Below are positions 25,376 to 33,156 of a stretch of 64,000 nt of DNA, piece by piece. Origin of the DNA: Blautia sp. An81 (GTDB lineage Bacteria > Bacillota > Clostridia > Lachnospirales > Lachnospiraceae). The notes under the pieces are model-generated. The model was not told the origin of the DNA. It saw only the letters and a list, made by a program, of their open reading frames with translations, and searched no databases. Each line of letters starts with the position of its first letter. The stretch's first letter is position 1. A program made the translations under genes and the position numbers. The DNA lies in assembly GCF_002161285.1 (NCBI RefSeq), contig NZ_NFHH01000005.1:1-64000 (forward strand). The letters are read 5' to 3'.

Positions 25376-27229
25376 TTATAGAAGAATCCGTACCTGATAT
25401 TTTTCCAGCCAGTAATTGACCTGGAGCATGTAAGCCAGCATCTGAGGCCCTGCCATAAGCTGGCCGTACCAGGGCTTTCCATAATCAGAGGGACTCTTCA
25501 CAAATTTTTCGGCCTTTTCTCTGTCTACAAGCTGCCTTACAGGCGCTGCCGAATCTGCCAAAACATCCAGAAGTCTTTCTCCCAGCATAGCTTCATAATC
25601 CGGATGATAAGTTTTGGGATAAGGACTTTTTCTTCTCCAAAGGACTTCTTTGGGAAGTTTTCCTTCCCCGCTTCTCCTGAGAAGGGCTTTTACCACCCCG
25701 TCCCGGCATTTCATGGACCAGGGCACATTCCACACATATTCTATGATCCGATGGTCTGCAAAAGGCACTCTGGCCTCCAATCCGGAATACATAGCTGTCC
25801 GGTCCATCCGGTCCAGAAGGGTGGCCATAAACCATTTCAGGTTCAGATAAGAAATTTCCCGACGCCTTTTTTCCTGTGGACCTTCTTCTGGAAGTACCGG
25901 CGTCTCCCCAATAGTCTTTTCATAGGCGGCTCTGGCATAGTCTTCCATAGGGAGAACATGGAGCAGTTCCTCAGACAGAAGTGTCTGTCTCACCTTCATA
26001 TCCGGGGACCAGGGAAAGGCATGGGTATCAAAGGCCTCCTGCTTATGGAACCAGGGATAGCCTCCAAAGATTTCGTCCGCACATTCTCCTGTTAAAGTAA
26101 CCTTATTATGCTCTGCCACCAGAGAACAGAAATAAAGCATAGAAGATTCTACATCTGCCATACAGGGAAGGTCTCTGGCGTCTACAGCTTTATAGAGACA
26201 GTCGATCATCTCCTGATTTCCACAGGTAAGGAAATGGTGGCTGGTACCGGAAAATTCTACCATTTTTTCTACCCAGGGCCGGTCCTGAGACGGCTGGAAG
26301 GCATTGGCCTTAAAGTACTTTTCATTTCCCTGAAAATCAAAGGAGAATGTGTGCAGTACCTTTCCCTGCTTCTTCAGTTCTCTGGCACAGATAGCTGTAA
26401 CCAGAGAACTGTCTATGCCTCCGGAAAGAAAGGTGCAGATCGGGATATCAGAAAGCATCTGAAGCTTTACTGCGTCTTCCACCAGCCAGGAAGTTTTTTC
26501 TACTGTCTCTTCAAAGCTGTCTTCATGGGGAAGGCTCTGAAGCTGCCAGTATTTCCGCTCCTTCAGTCTTCCCTCCTTCCAGAGGAGACGGCTGCCACCT
26601 TCTACCTCCAGTATATTCCGAAAAACTCCTTTTCCGTAAGATTTCGCCGGTCCCAGAGCAAAAATTTCGCAAAGGCTCTCTCGATCTGCTACAGCCTCCA
26701 CTCCAGGATACTGGAACAGACCTTTCATCTCTGAAGCGAATACCAGGGTATCTCCCTGGATAGTGTAAAACAGAGGCTTTACTCCAGCCCGGTCCCGAAA
26801 AAGATACAGGGCCTCCTCTTTCTGGTCCCAGAGAGCTATGGCAAATATACCGTTCAGCTTCTCTATAAACTCTTCTCCCTCTGTGAGATATCCCTGAAGG
26901 ATCACCTCCGTATCACTGTTGGTAGTGAAAAGGACGCCTTTTCTCTCCAGTTCCTTCCGGAGGGTTTTCATATTATATATTTCCCCATTATAAGCTATGG
27001 TACAGCTCTTTTCTCCTGCCCTTCTTGTCATAGGCTGTGTGCCTCGCTCCAGGTCAATGATCGAGAGCCTCACATGGGCCAGACCGCATTTTTTCTCTAG
27101 GAAAATCCCTTCCTCATCAGGACCCCTTCTCTTTTGCGCACGGTTCATACTCTCCAGTATCCTGGGCCACTTTCCTGACTCTTGGGTATAAGCCGCCCGG
27201 CTGCTGGAAAATCCTCCTATTCCACACAT
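25376..27229 (-). CDS. asnB: asparagine synthetase (glutamine-hydrolysing)
   Basis: A 617-residue class II amidotransferase that makes asparagine from aspartate, glutamine and ATP. The N-terminal nucleophile is Cys2 (MCGIGGF), with the glutaminase domain to about residue 200 (YNGEIYN near 79, and FRDRAGVKPLFY near 146). The synthetase domain has the PP-loop SGGIDSSL near 269 and ECADEIFGGYPWF near 380. Length is typical. Its start lies 79 nt from the end of dpaB, and it may be transcribed with it, though no promoter was resolved. Confidence 0.95.
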   Translation of the reverse strand: MCGIGGFSSSRAAYTQESGKWPRILESMNRAQKRRGPDEEGIFLEKKCGLAHVRLSIIDLERGTQPMTRRAGEKSCTIAYNGEIYNMKTLRKELERKGVLFTTNSDTEVILQGYLTEGEEFIEKLNGIFAIALWDQKEEALYLFRDRAGVKPLFYTIQGDTLVFASEMKGLFQYPGVEAVADRESLCEIFALGPAKSYGKGVFRNILEVEGGSRLLWKEGRLKERKYWQLQSLPHEDSFEETVEKTSWLVEDAVKLQMLSDIPICTFLSGGIDSSLVTAICARELKKQGKVLHTFSFDFQGNEKYFKANAFQPSQDRPWVEKMVEFSGTSHHFLTCGNQEMIDCLYKAVDARDLPCMADVESSMLYFCSLVAEHNKVTLTGECADEIFGGYPWFHKQEAFDTHAFPWSPDMKVRQTLLSEELLHVLPMEDYARAAYEKTIGETPVLPEEGPQEKRRREISYLNLKWFMATLLDRMDRTAMYSGLEARVPFADHRIIEYVWNVPWSMKCRDGVVKALLRRSGEGKLPKEVLWRRKSPYPKTYHPDYEAMLGERLLDVLADSAAPVRQLVDREKAEKFVKSPSDYGKPWYGQLMAGPQMLAYMLQVNYWLEKYQVRILL

Positions 27230-27308
27230 ATGCCCTCCTTTTTCATAATGGAGATTTTCTCATTTTTTCCCTGTCTCCTCTGTGTATACAAAATCTTCTT
27301 TCAGCCTT

Positions 27309-27893
27309 TCACCCTCCCATGATCAAAGGCTGGTACTGCTTTCCTTCAAGAGCCGCCTGGGCCGCCGGAATCAGCAGTTCCGTGTGAGCGATCATGGAAT
27401 TCGGCTTTTTCTGGGGATTATCCTGACCAAAGGGGATAAAGTAGATGTGCTTCGCATTTAACAGCAGTCCGATGTTCTTCATATTCATGCCTAAGGCGTC
27501 GTTGGTGGAAATAGATAAAAGAAGTGGTTTTTCATTTCTCAGATGTGCTTTGGCAGCCATAAGAGCCGGCGTATCCGTAATGCCGTTCGCCAGTTTTGCA
27601 ATGGTATTTCCCGTACAGGGAAGAAGGATCAGCAGATCCAGAAGGCTTCCTGGGCCGATAGGCTCTGCCTCAGAAATGGTAAGCATAGGCTTTATCCCAG
27701 TAATCCGTTCTGCTTCTTTTACAAAATCTTCCGCCTTTCCAAAGCGGCTGTCAATACTCTGAGCCGCATCAGAAAAAATCGTCTGTATCTGGGCTCCTTC
27801 CTCTGCCAGTTTTTCCAGTTCCTGAAAAACTTTTTTATAGGTGCAGAATGACCCGGTAAGGGCCACTCCGATTTTCTTTCCTTTTAAATTCAT
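27309..27893 (-). CDS. dpaB: dipicolinate synthase subunit B
   Basis: A flavoprotein-fold subunit of 194 residues that, with DpaA, makes dipicolinic acid for the spore core. It opens MNLKGKKIGVALTGSFCTYK and contains ILLPCTGNTIAKLANGITD near residue 93, both typical of SpoVFB. The reading frame stays open far upstream, but ATG 27893 is the real start: it has GGAGG about 7 nt upstream and overlaps the dpaA stop as ATGA. Confidence 0.93.
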   Translation of the reverse strand: MNLKGKKIGVALTGSFCTYKKVFQELEKLAEEGAQIQTIFSDAAQSIDSRFGKAEDFVKEAERITGIKPMLTISEAEPIGPGSLLDLLILLPCTGNTIAKLANGITDTPALMAAKAHLRNEKPLLLSISTNDALGMNMKNIGLLLNAKHIYFIPFGQDNPQKKPNSMIAHTELLIPAAQAALEGKQYQPLIMGG

Positions 27894-28789
27894 AGTGCGC
27901 CCTCCTGCTGCACAGATTCTGATAACTTTCCAAGGGCAGCCAAAGCCAGAATTTTTCCTGAAGCTTTCGGAGCATACTTTCCTGGTATGCCAAGAAGATG
28001 CAAAGGAGAAAGTCCCAGCTCTTGGGCAGCCGGATAATCCAAACCTCCCGGTAAGGAGGCAATGTCTATGATACATGTATCCTTCCTTATATATTTCAGC
28101 TTTTCTTTTTCCAGGACAACACAGGGAGCAGTCTGAAAAATAAAAGCTGCCAAAGACAGGGCATGGGGAAGTTCTCCCTCTTCCAGCGCCTGAAGTCCTG
28201 CGGCTTTTGCCTGGGCAGCCTTTTCCCTGTCCTTCTCCCAGACCATTGTCCGGCAGAACATATTCTGAAGGTACCCTGCCAGTGTCCTGCCGCATCTGCC
28301 GTACCCGATCACCAGGCATAAACTGCCTCTCAGGTTTTCCGGGCTTCGGATAATTGCCTGGGCAACGGCCCCTTCTGCGGTGGCTATGGTGTTCTCCATA
28401 GCTGTAAAGGAATCCTCCAGAAAATCAAAACATCGGATTCCTCTTTCCCCTACTTTCTTATGAAAGCTCTCCGGTATGCCTCCGGCGCAGAAGAGACTGC
28501 CCTTTTTCAAATATTTTAGAAAATTTTCCTCGGTTAAATCTATATAGAAATCCTGCCCCTGTATTCTCCCTTCTTTCCGAAAAGGAACAGGAGCAATGAC
28601 CAGATCTGCATTTTCCAGTGCATCCTTCAGAGAGGACGCCTTCTTCACTTGTTCCTGCTCCGGGTCTTTTGGAAGACCGTAAACCATAACGGAAAATCCC
28701 TTCTCCCCCAGAGCTTCCGCCACATAGACCTGACGCATATCCCCGCCGGTCACTGCAGCTTTCCAGGAATGTCTGTTCAAATCTTTCAA
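27890..28789 (-). CDS. dpaA: dipicolinate synthase subunit A
   Basis: NAD(P)-dependent subunit of 299 residues of dipicolinate synthase, expressed in the mother cell during sporulation. It has the AAVTGGDMRQVYVAEAL opening and a Rossmann motif GYGRCGRTLAGYL near residue 156; the IDIASLPGGLDYPAAQELG segment near 248 matches SpoVFA. There is no ATG: TTG 28789 overlaps the stop of the upstream permease gene (TTGA), while TTG 28780 has a better distance (10 nt) from AAAGGA, so either may be used. Its presence marks the organism as a spore former. Confidence 0.92.
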   Translation of the reverse strand: MKDLNRHSWKAAVTGGDMRQVYVAEALGEKGFSVMVYGLPKDPEQEQVKKASSLKDALENADLVIAPVPFRKEGRIQGQDFYIDLTEENFLKYLKKGSLFCAGGIPESFHKKVGERGIRCFDFLEDSFTAMENTIATAEGAVAQAIIRSPENLRGSLCLVIGYGRCGRTLAGYLQNMFCRTMVWEKDREKAAQAKAAGLQALEEGELPHALSLAAFIFQTAPCVVLEKEKLKYIRKDTCIIDIASLPGGLDYPAAQELGLSPLHLLGIPGKYAPKASGKILALAALGKLSESVQQEGAL

Positions 28790-29844
28790 ATCCTTTTTTC
28801 TTTTATTCTATGCACAGCAGGTGTAAAATGCCAGCTGTCTTTTGGGCTCCATGCTGCAGCCAGCATCTCAAAGAAAAGACCTGACAGAGCCAGAAGAACC
28901 GTTTCCAGGGTTCCCCCCAGAATATAACTGTCTGCCTGACAGAGACTGCTTTCCGTAAGCTCCCGGAAGCCTTTTATTTTCTCTTCTATCAGCTGGGGAT
29001 AAAAGGACAGCTCCGACCACATGGAGGGGAAATAGTCCGGAGAAAGGCGGACACTTCTTCCCAGTCCCCAGAAAAACAGCAGCCAAAAGATACCTGCCAG
29101 AAGGTACCAGAAAAGTTTTCTCCTTTTCTCCCTTTGCTTCCCGGCTGTTCTGAAACTGCAGACTCCCCCCAGAAAGCTGCCGGCCAGGATCGGAAGGAAA
29201 AGAAAAAATCTGGACAGAGCGCCGTAAAGGTTTCCTTCGAAAGTTCTGTCAGGCTCTGCTCCAGTCATCTGATAAAGAAATTCTTCTGCCTGTGAAACCG
29301 GTTCTAAATCCGAATCATAAGAAAGCCGAAAATTTTCCAGCTCCTGGTCTTCCTCTGCCCACACAGCCAGCAGGTTTTCCTCTCCCTTCAGGATTCCACG
29401 AACCAGATAGCTCTCCCCTTCAACCTGGATCTCATTTCCAATTCCCTTATCTGTTCCAAACAGCTCCTGGCTCAGTCTCCGGGAGATCACACAGCCCTGA
29501 TAGTCTTCTTTCCAGGGGAAATTTCCCTGGATAAGCTGACGGGAAAAAAGTGTTTTCATTTCTCCTCTTACTTCCAGGAAGCTCCCCTGTCGGACAAGGT
29601 CTGTGTTTCCTGTAAAGTTCTCCTTATCTGTCTCCTTCCAGGCTGCCACAGAAGGCAGGTCCTCCTCTTTTCTTTCCTGTATAAAAAATTCCATCTCTTT
29701 TCCTGTAAGGACCGGGCTGTCGTAATAGAGGGTAAATTCCTGATTTCCCCGGCGGTTTCCCAAAAAGCCTGTCAGAGCCAGGCCCCAGCAGGCCAGAGCC
29801 AGAAATCCCCAGAGGATAAAAGCGCCATATCTGTTTTTATTCAT
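28786..29844 (-). CDS. FtsX/MacB-like transmembrane protein
   Basis: A 352-residue membrane protein. A first helix (residues 8-28) is followed by an extracellular domain of ~180 residues with segments such as SRRLSQELFGTDKGIGNEI that recall the MacB periplasmic core domain. Three more helices follow near 215-235, 245-268 and 310-335. Four helices with a large loop after the first is the FtsX/MacB layout, but the loop and helices are divergent and the assignment is a pattern match. It overlaps the HlyD-like gene by 8 nt, and no ATPase gene accompanies the pair. Its partner and substrate are unknown. Confidence 0.6.
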   Translation of the reverse strand: MNKNRYGAFILWGFLALACWGLALTGFLGNRRGNQEFTLYYDSPVLTGKEMEFFIQERKEEDLPSVAAWKETDKENFTGNTDLVRQGSFLEVRGEMKTLFSRQLIQGNFPWKEDYQGCVISRRLSQELFGTDKGIGNEIQVEGESYLVRGILKGEENLLAVWAEEDQELENFRLSYDSDLEPVSQAEEFLYQMTGAEPDRTFEGNLYGALSRFFLFLPILAGSFLGGVCSFRTAGKQREKRRKLFWYLLAGIFWLLFFWGLGRSVRLSPDYFPSMWSELSFYPQLIEEKIKGFRELTESSLCQADSYILGGTLETVLLALSGLFFEMLAAAWSPKDSWHFTPAVHRIKEKRI

Positions 29845-31420
29845 CTCTCAGCCTCACCTTATCCCTTTCTGCGATGTCTTTGGTACTGCCGGAAATGATC
29901 AGGTCGTCTTTTCCCAGATTTCCGGTTACTGCCGCCTGGGTGCTGTCCTTATCCTCAACTGTAATGTTTACCCGTGCCGCCCGATATTCTGTTCCCAGAA
30001 CAGTTTCCCTGGATTCTGCGATCAGGCAGTAAGTACCCTGAGCATCTTCTCTCACTGCCCCAAGAGGGATCAGCATTTCATAGGAAGAACCACTCTGCTT
30101 ATCAATGGAATAGGAAACCTGGGTCCCCCAGGAAGCTGCCCTTTCTTCTATGTCTGCATAAAAATACCCTGCCATATCCTGGCTTTCCTCAGAAGTGCCA
30201 GAACTGCTGCCAGCTTCTGCCTGCTGGCCGTCACCGCCGGCGCCTACCTGGGTAACTTTTCCCTGGATTTTTTTCCCCTGGCCGGAGACAGATATTTCTA
30301 CGGTATCCTCTGCCTCCACTTTCTCCAGATCCTGAGTCTGAAGACTTCCTTTTATCTGTAATCCTCCAGTTCCCAGAAGAAGATAGCTGCTGTCGTCTGT
30401 AATGCCTCCGGTCTGCACATTCATGCCAGTGACCACCCCTGCCTTGGAAGCCGTTACCTGTCCATTGGACTGCTGAAGCTTTTCCAGATCTGAAAGTTCC
30501 TTTTTAGCCAGATCCAGATCTACCTGTATAGACTGCTGGTTATAACTGCTCTCTGCCTGGGTTTTCTGGTCATTTGCCGCCGCTGCTGCATCTTCCTCCT
30601 GGGCAGAGGTATATGCATTCTGAGCCTGAGCCTGAGATTGGGTCTGGGCATTTAGGGAAGCCTCTGCCTCCTCCAGAGAAGCCTGAGCCTGGGAAACTGC
30701 CGCCTCATACTCTGACTGGGCCTGGGAAGCCGCCGCCTCATAGGTCTGGTCAGCCTCCTGACGGAGACTCTCTGCTTCTGCATACAGAGACTGGGCATTT
30801 TCCGTCTCCCCTTGGGCCTCCAGCTCCTGGGCCTGGGTTTCCAGCTCCTGAGCCTGATTATATGACTCCTCCTTGGCCTGAGCCGCTGCTGCCAGTCCAT
30901 TGTCATAATTACTCTGGGCCTGAGACTGGGCATTCTGACTGTCACTGAAAGCCTGATCATAATCGCTCTGGGCCTGGGCCAGACTCTGGTTAGCCAGATC
31001 CAGGTCCCTGGCCGCACTGTCTGCAGCAGCCACCCGCTCCTGGGGTTCTCCCTGGAGTCTGGCCTGCTCCAGAGATAATTCCAGCTTTTTTACCTCTGCC
31101 TGCTTCTCCTCTATAGCTTTCTGAAGATACTGGGTATCATACTGAAGCAGTACATCTCCTTGCTCCACCTGGGTTCCAATCCTGACTGTGCTGAGGATTC
31201 TCTGTTCCTTTACAAGAGATACCAGATTCTCCTCTTTGGTCTCCACCACTGCAGTTCCGGTCAGATTCAGGTTCAGCCGCCCGGACTGATACTTCTGGGT
31301 ATCTGCTATAGGAACAGTCATAGACGCTGCAGCTCTGGACAGCCCTCCTGCAGCAGCCATCAGTATGAAAAAGGCTGCGAAAGCCTTTGCCGCCATTCTT
31401 TTTTTATCTTCTAGTTTCAT
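29837..31420 (-). CDS. HlyD/MacA-like membrane fusion protein with long coiled coil
   Basis: A 527-residue adaptor. It has an N-terminal membrane anchor (residues 10-30), a lipoyl/barrel-sandwich half near 60-100 (IGTQVEQGDVLLQYD), and a very long Ala/Gln/Glu/Ser coiled-coil hairpin (about 100-310) rich in AQAQSDYD, QAQELEAQ and SQAQASLEEAE repeats. Then come the second lipoyl half (ASKAGVVTGMNVQTGGI near 320) and beta-barrel domains to the end. The Gln/Ala hairpin is unusually long and may be prone to length change. The gene lies 6 nt after the MalG-type permease and overlaps the FtsX-like gene by 8 nt. A Gram-positive adaptor of this sort normally works with a MacB-type exporter. Confidence 0.8.
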   Translation of the reverse strand: MKLEDKKRMAAKAFAAFFILMAAAGGLSRAAASMTVPIADTQKYQSGRLNLNLTGTAVVETKEENLVSLVKEQRILSTVRIGTQVEQGDVLLQYDTQYLQKAIEEKQAEVKKLELSLEQARLQGEPQERVAAADSAARDLDLANQSLAQAQSDYDQAFSDSQNAQSQAQSNYDNGLAAAAQAKEESYNQAQELETQAQELEAQGETENAQSLYAEAESLRQEADQTYEAAASQAQSEYEAAVSQAQASLEEAEASLNAQTQSQAQAQNAYTSAQEEDAAAAANDQKTQAESSYNQQSIQVDLDLAKKELSDLEKLQQSNGQVTASKAGVVTGMNVQTGGITDDSSYLLLGTGGLQIKGSLQTQDLEKVEAEDTVEISVSGQGKKIQGKVTQVGAGGDGQQAEAGSSSGTSEESQDMAGYFYADIEERAASWGTQVSYSIDKQSGSSYEMLIPLGAVREDAQGTYCLIAESRETVLGTEYRAARVNITVEDKDSTQAAVTGNLGKDDLIISGSTKDIAERDKVRLRDE

Positions 31421-31426
31421 ACACGG

Positions 31427-32272
31427 TTACTCCTTTAGTCCTGAAGCAATGATCCCCTGTTCCAGATAGCTCTGGCCCCAGGCAAAAAGAAACACCGAAG
31501 GAGCCATGATCAGTACCGAGGCAGCAAAGGATGTTCCCACATCGTTTAAGGTAATGCTGCTCAGATACAGGGAAACAGGAAATTTGCTTTTTGTTTTCAA
31601 AAAAGTCATTGGAGGCTCAATGGCATTCCAATATTCCAGAAAGTTCAGGATCAGGGAAGAAATGATCCCCGGAAGTCCCAGAGGCAGCCCTACATAGAAA
31701 AAGGCCTGGATTTCTCCTGCCCCGTCTACCTTTGCCGCCTCCAGAAGGGAGTCTGGTATCCCCTGAAAAAACTTGGTCATAAGGAAAACGGGAAGAGCAG
31801 AAAAAACTCCGGGAAGGATCACCGCCCAGTGTGTGTCCAGAATATTGAAAAAGGAAAGGACACTGTAACTGGACACCATGGTCACCTGAAAAGGAAGGAT
31901 CATCAGGATCATATACAGATAGACCAGGATTCTCCGTCCTCTGAAGGAATACCTGCCCAGGGCCCAGGCTGCGGGAATTCCGAAAAGAAGCTGTCCGAAA
32001 AGGATGGGAAATACCTGCCTTACGGAATTCCAGAACATAACGAAAAAGTCCGGACTATCCAGCAAAAGCTGAATATAAGCTCTCAGTGTGGGATACAGAG
32101 GAAACAGCTTCCATTCCAGATTTCCCTTATTCCCATAAAGGATACTTCCATAACTGGCGGTCAGCTCTTCCTGGCCCATAAGAGAATTTACCCCCAGGAG
32201 TATCACCGGAAACAGAAACACAAGAACCGCTGCTGTGAGAAAGATCCAGATCAGTATTCTCTTTTTTCGCAT
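31427..32272 (-). CDS. carbohydrate ABC transporter permease (MalG type)
   Basis: Inner-membrane permease of 281 residues with six predicted helices. The EAA loop, which docks the ATPase, is DSLLEAAKVDGAGEIQAFFY near residue 177-196 and continues with GLPLGLPGI. The N-terminus MRKKRILIW leads directly into helix 1. It starts 2 nt after the stop of the partner permease. It would import an oligosaccharide or similar solute captured by the lipoprotein encoded first in the operon; the ATPase must come from elsewhere (MsmX-like sharing is known in Firmicutes). Confidence 0.88.
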   Translation of the reverse strand: MRKKRILIWIFLTAAVLVFLFPVILLGVNSLMGQEELTASYGSILYGNKGNLEWKLFPLYPTLRAYIQLLLDSPDFFVMFWNSVRQVFPILFGQLLFGIPAAWALGRYSFRGRRILVYLYMILMILPFQVTMVSSYSVLSFFNILDTHWAVILPGVFSALPVFLMTKFFQGIPDSLLEAAKVDGAGEIQAFFYVGLPLGLPGIISSLILNFLEYWNAIEPPMTFLKTKSKFPVSLYLSSITLNDVGTSFAASVLIMAPSVFLFAWGQSYLEQGIIASGLKE

Positions 32273-32273
32273 A

Positions 32274-33128
32274 TCACTGTTTCCACCTCTCTTCTGCTTT
32301 CTGGCAGAGAATCAGAAAGATTCCCAGCACAGCCGCCAGCATCACCGCTCCTGCGGTCATCTTCTGCATGTCTAACTTCGTAAACCAGTTATTAAAAAGA
32401 TTCTGCAGCATGTATATGCTGTCATGGGGATAATTCCCGGCGATCATCCAGGCCTCCCGGAAAACCTTGAAAGCATTGACCAGGGACAGAGTTCCTGTAA
32501 GGAATGCGGTCTGGACCAGCAGGGGCCTGGTAATAAACCAGAAACACTGAACTTCTCCGGCTCCGTCTATCCTGGCCGCTTCATAAAGACTCTCCGGGAT
32601 CCCCAGAAGGCCGGAGAGCCACAGGATCATGTCGTAGCCCAGATTTTTCCAGATATAGACTGCCACCAGCACTCCGAAAGCCCCGGAACTGTTCATATAA
32701 TCCGGTCCCTGTATGTGGAAAATTTCCAGGATATGGTTCAGAATTCCTTCCCGGTCAAAGAAAAGCTGCCAGAAAAGCACCACAGAAGCCGCCGGCACCG
32801 CCATGGGAAGGAGAAAGCCGCTTTTTAAAAGATTTCCTTTTCTCCCCAGTCTTTCAAGAAGAAGGGCAACGAAAAGGGAAAGGCCCAGAAGGAGGGGAAG
32901 ACAGACGAAAAGGAATCTTCCTGTGTTCCCTGCTGCCAGCTGAAAGGCCTGATTGTCCAGCACTGTCCGGTAATTTCCTAGCCCCACAAATCCAGTTCCC
33001 ACTGCTTTCTGAAAAGACCGGCGGAATACGTCTGCAAAGGGAATCAGTGTAAAGATTCCAACCCCCAGAAGACTGGGGGCCAGTAGAAGCCAGGGCAGCA
33101 GATTCTTTTTCTTATTTTGTTTCTTTAT
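32274..33128 (-). CDS. sugar ABC transporter permease (MalF type), start unresolved
   Basis: Permease with six helices, beginning at about KKKNLLPWLLLAPSLLGVGI. The EAA loop is ESLYEAARIDGAGEVQCFWF, in the expected position about 90 residues from the end. The start is a problem: no ATG, GTG or TTG with a ribosome site lies near the first helix. The nearest sensible codon is an ATA at 33128 behind AGGA, giving about 284 residues; the nearest ATG (33206) would overlap the preceding gene by 50 nt and add a very basic leader. Coordinates here use the ATA as the minimal form. The gene is the second of its operon. Confidence 0.8.
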   Translation of the reverse strand: MKKQNKKKNLLPWLLLAPSLLGVGIFTLIPFADVFRRSFQKAVGTGFVGLGNYRTVLDNQAFQLAAGNTGRFLFVCLPLLLGLSLFVALLLERLGRKGNLLKSGFLLPMAVPAASVVLFWQLFFDREGILNHILEIFHIQGPDYMNSSGAFGVLVAVYIWKNLGYDMILWLSGLLGIPESLYEAARIDGAGEVQCFWFITRPLLVQTAFLTGTLSLVNAFKVFREAWMIAGNYPHDSIYMLQNLFNNWFTKLDMQKMTAGAVMLAAVLGIFLILCQKAEERWKQ

Positions 33129-33156
33129 ACAGTTTTTCCTGCTGCCCTGCTTTCTC

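Noticed and set aside
27894-28319. Upstream extension of dpaB
   Set aside because: The frame is open but overlaps dpaA; composition is non-coding, and the ATGA overlap with a good ribosome site fixes the start at 27893.
30600-31020. Repeats in the HlyD-like gene as a possible CRISPR or minisatellite
   Set aside because: The repetition is low-complexity Gln/Ala/Glu codons of a coiled coil, not regular repeat-spacer units.
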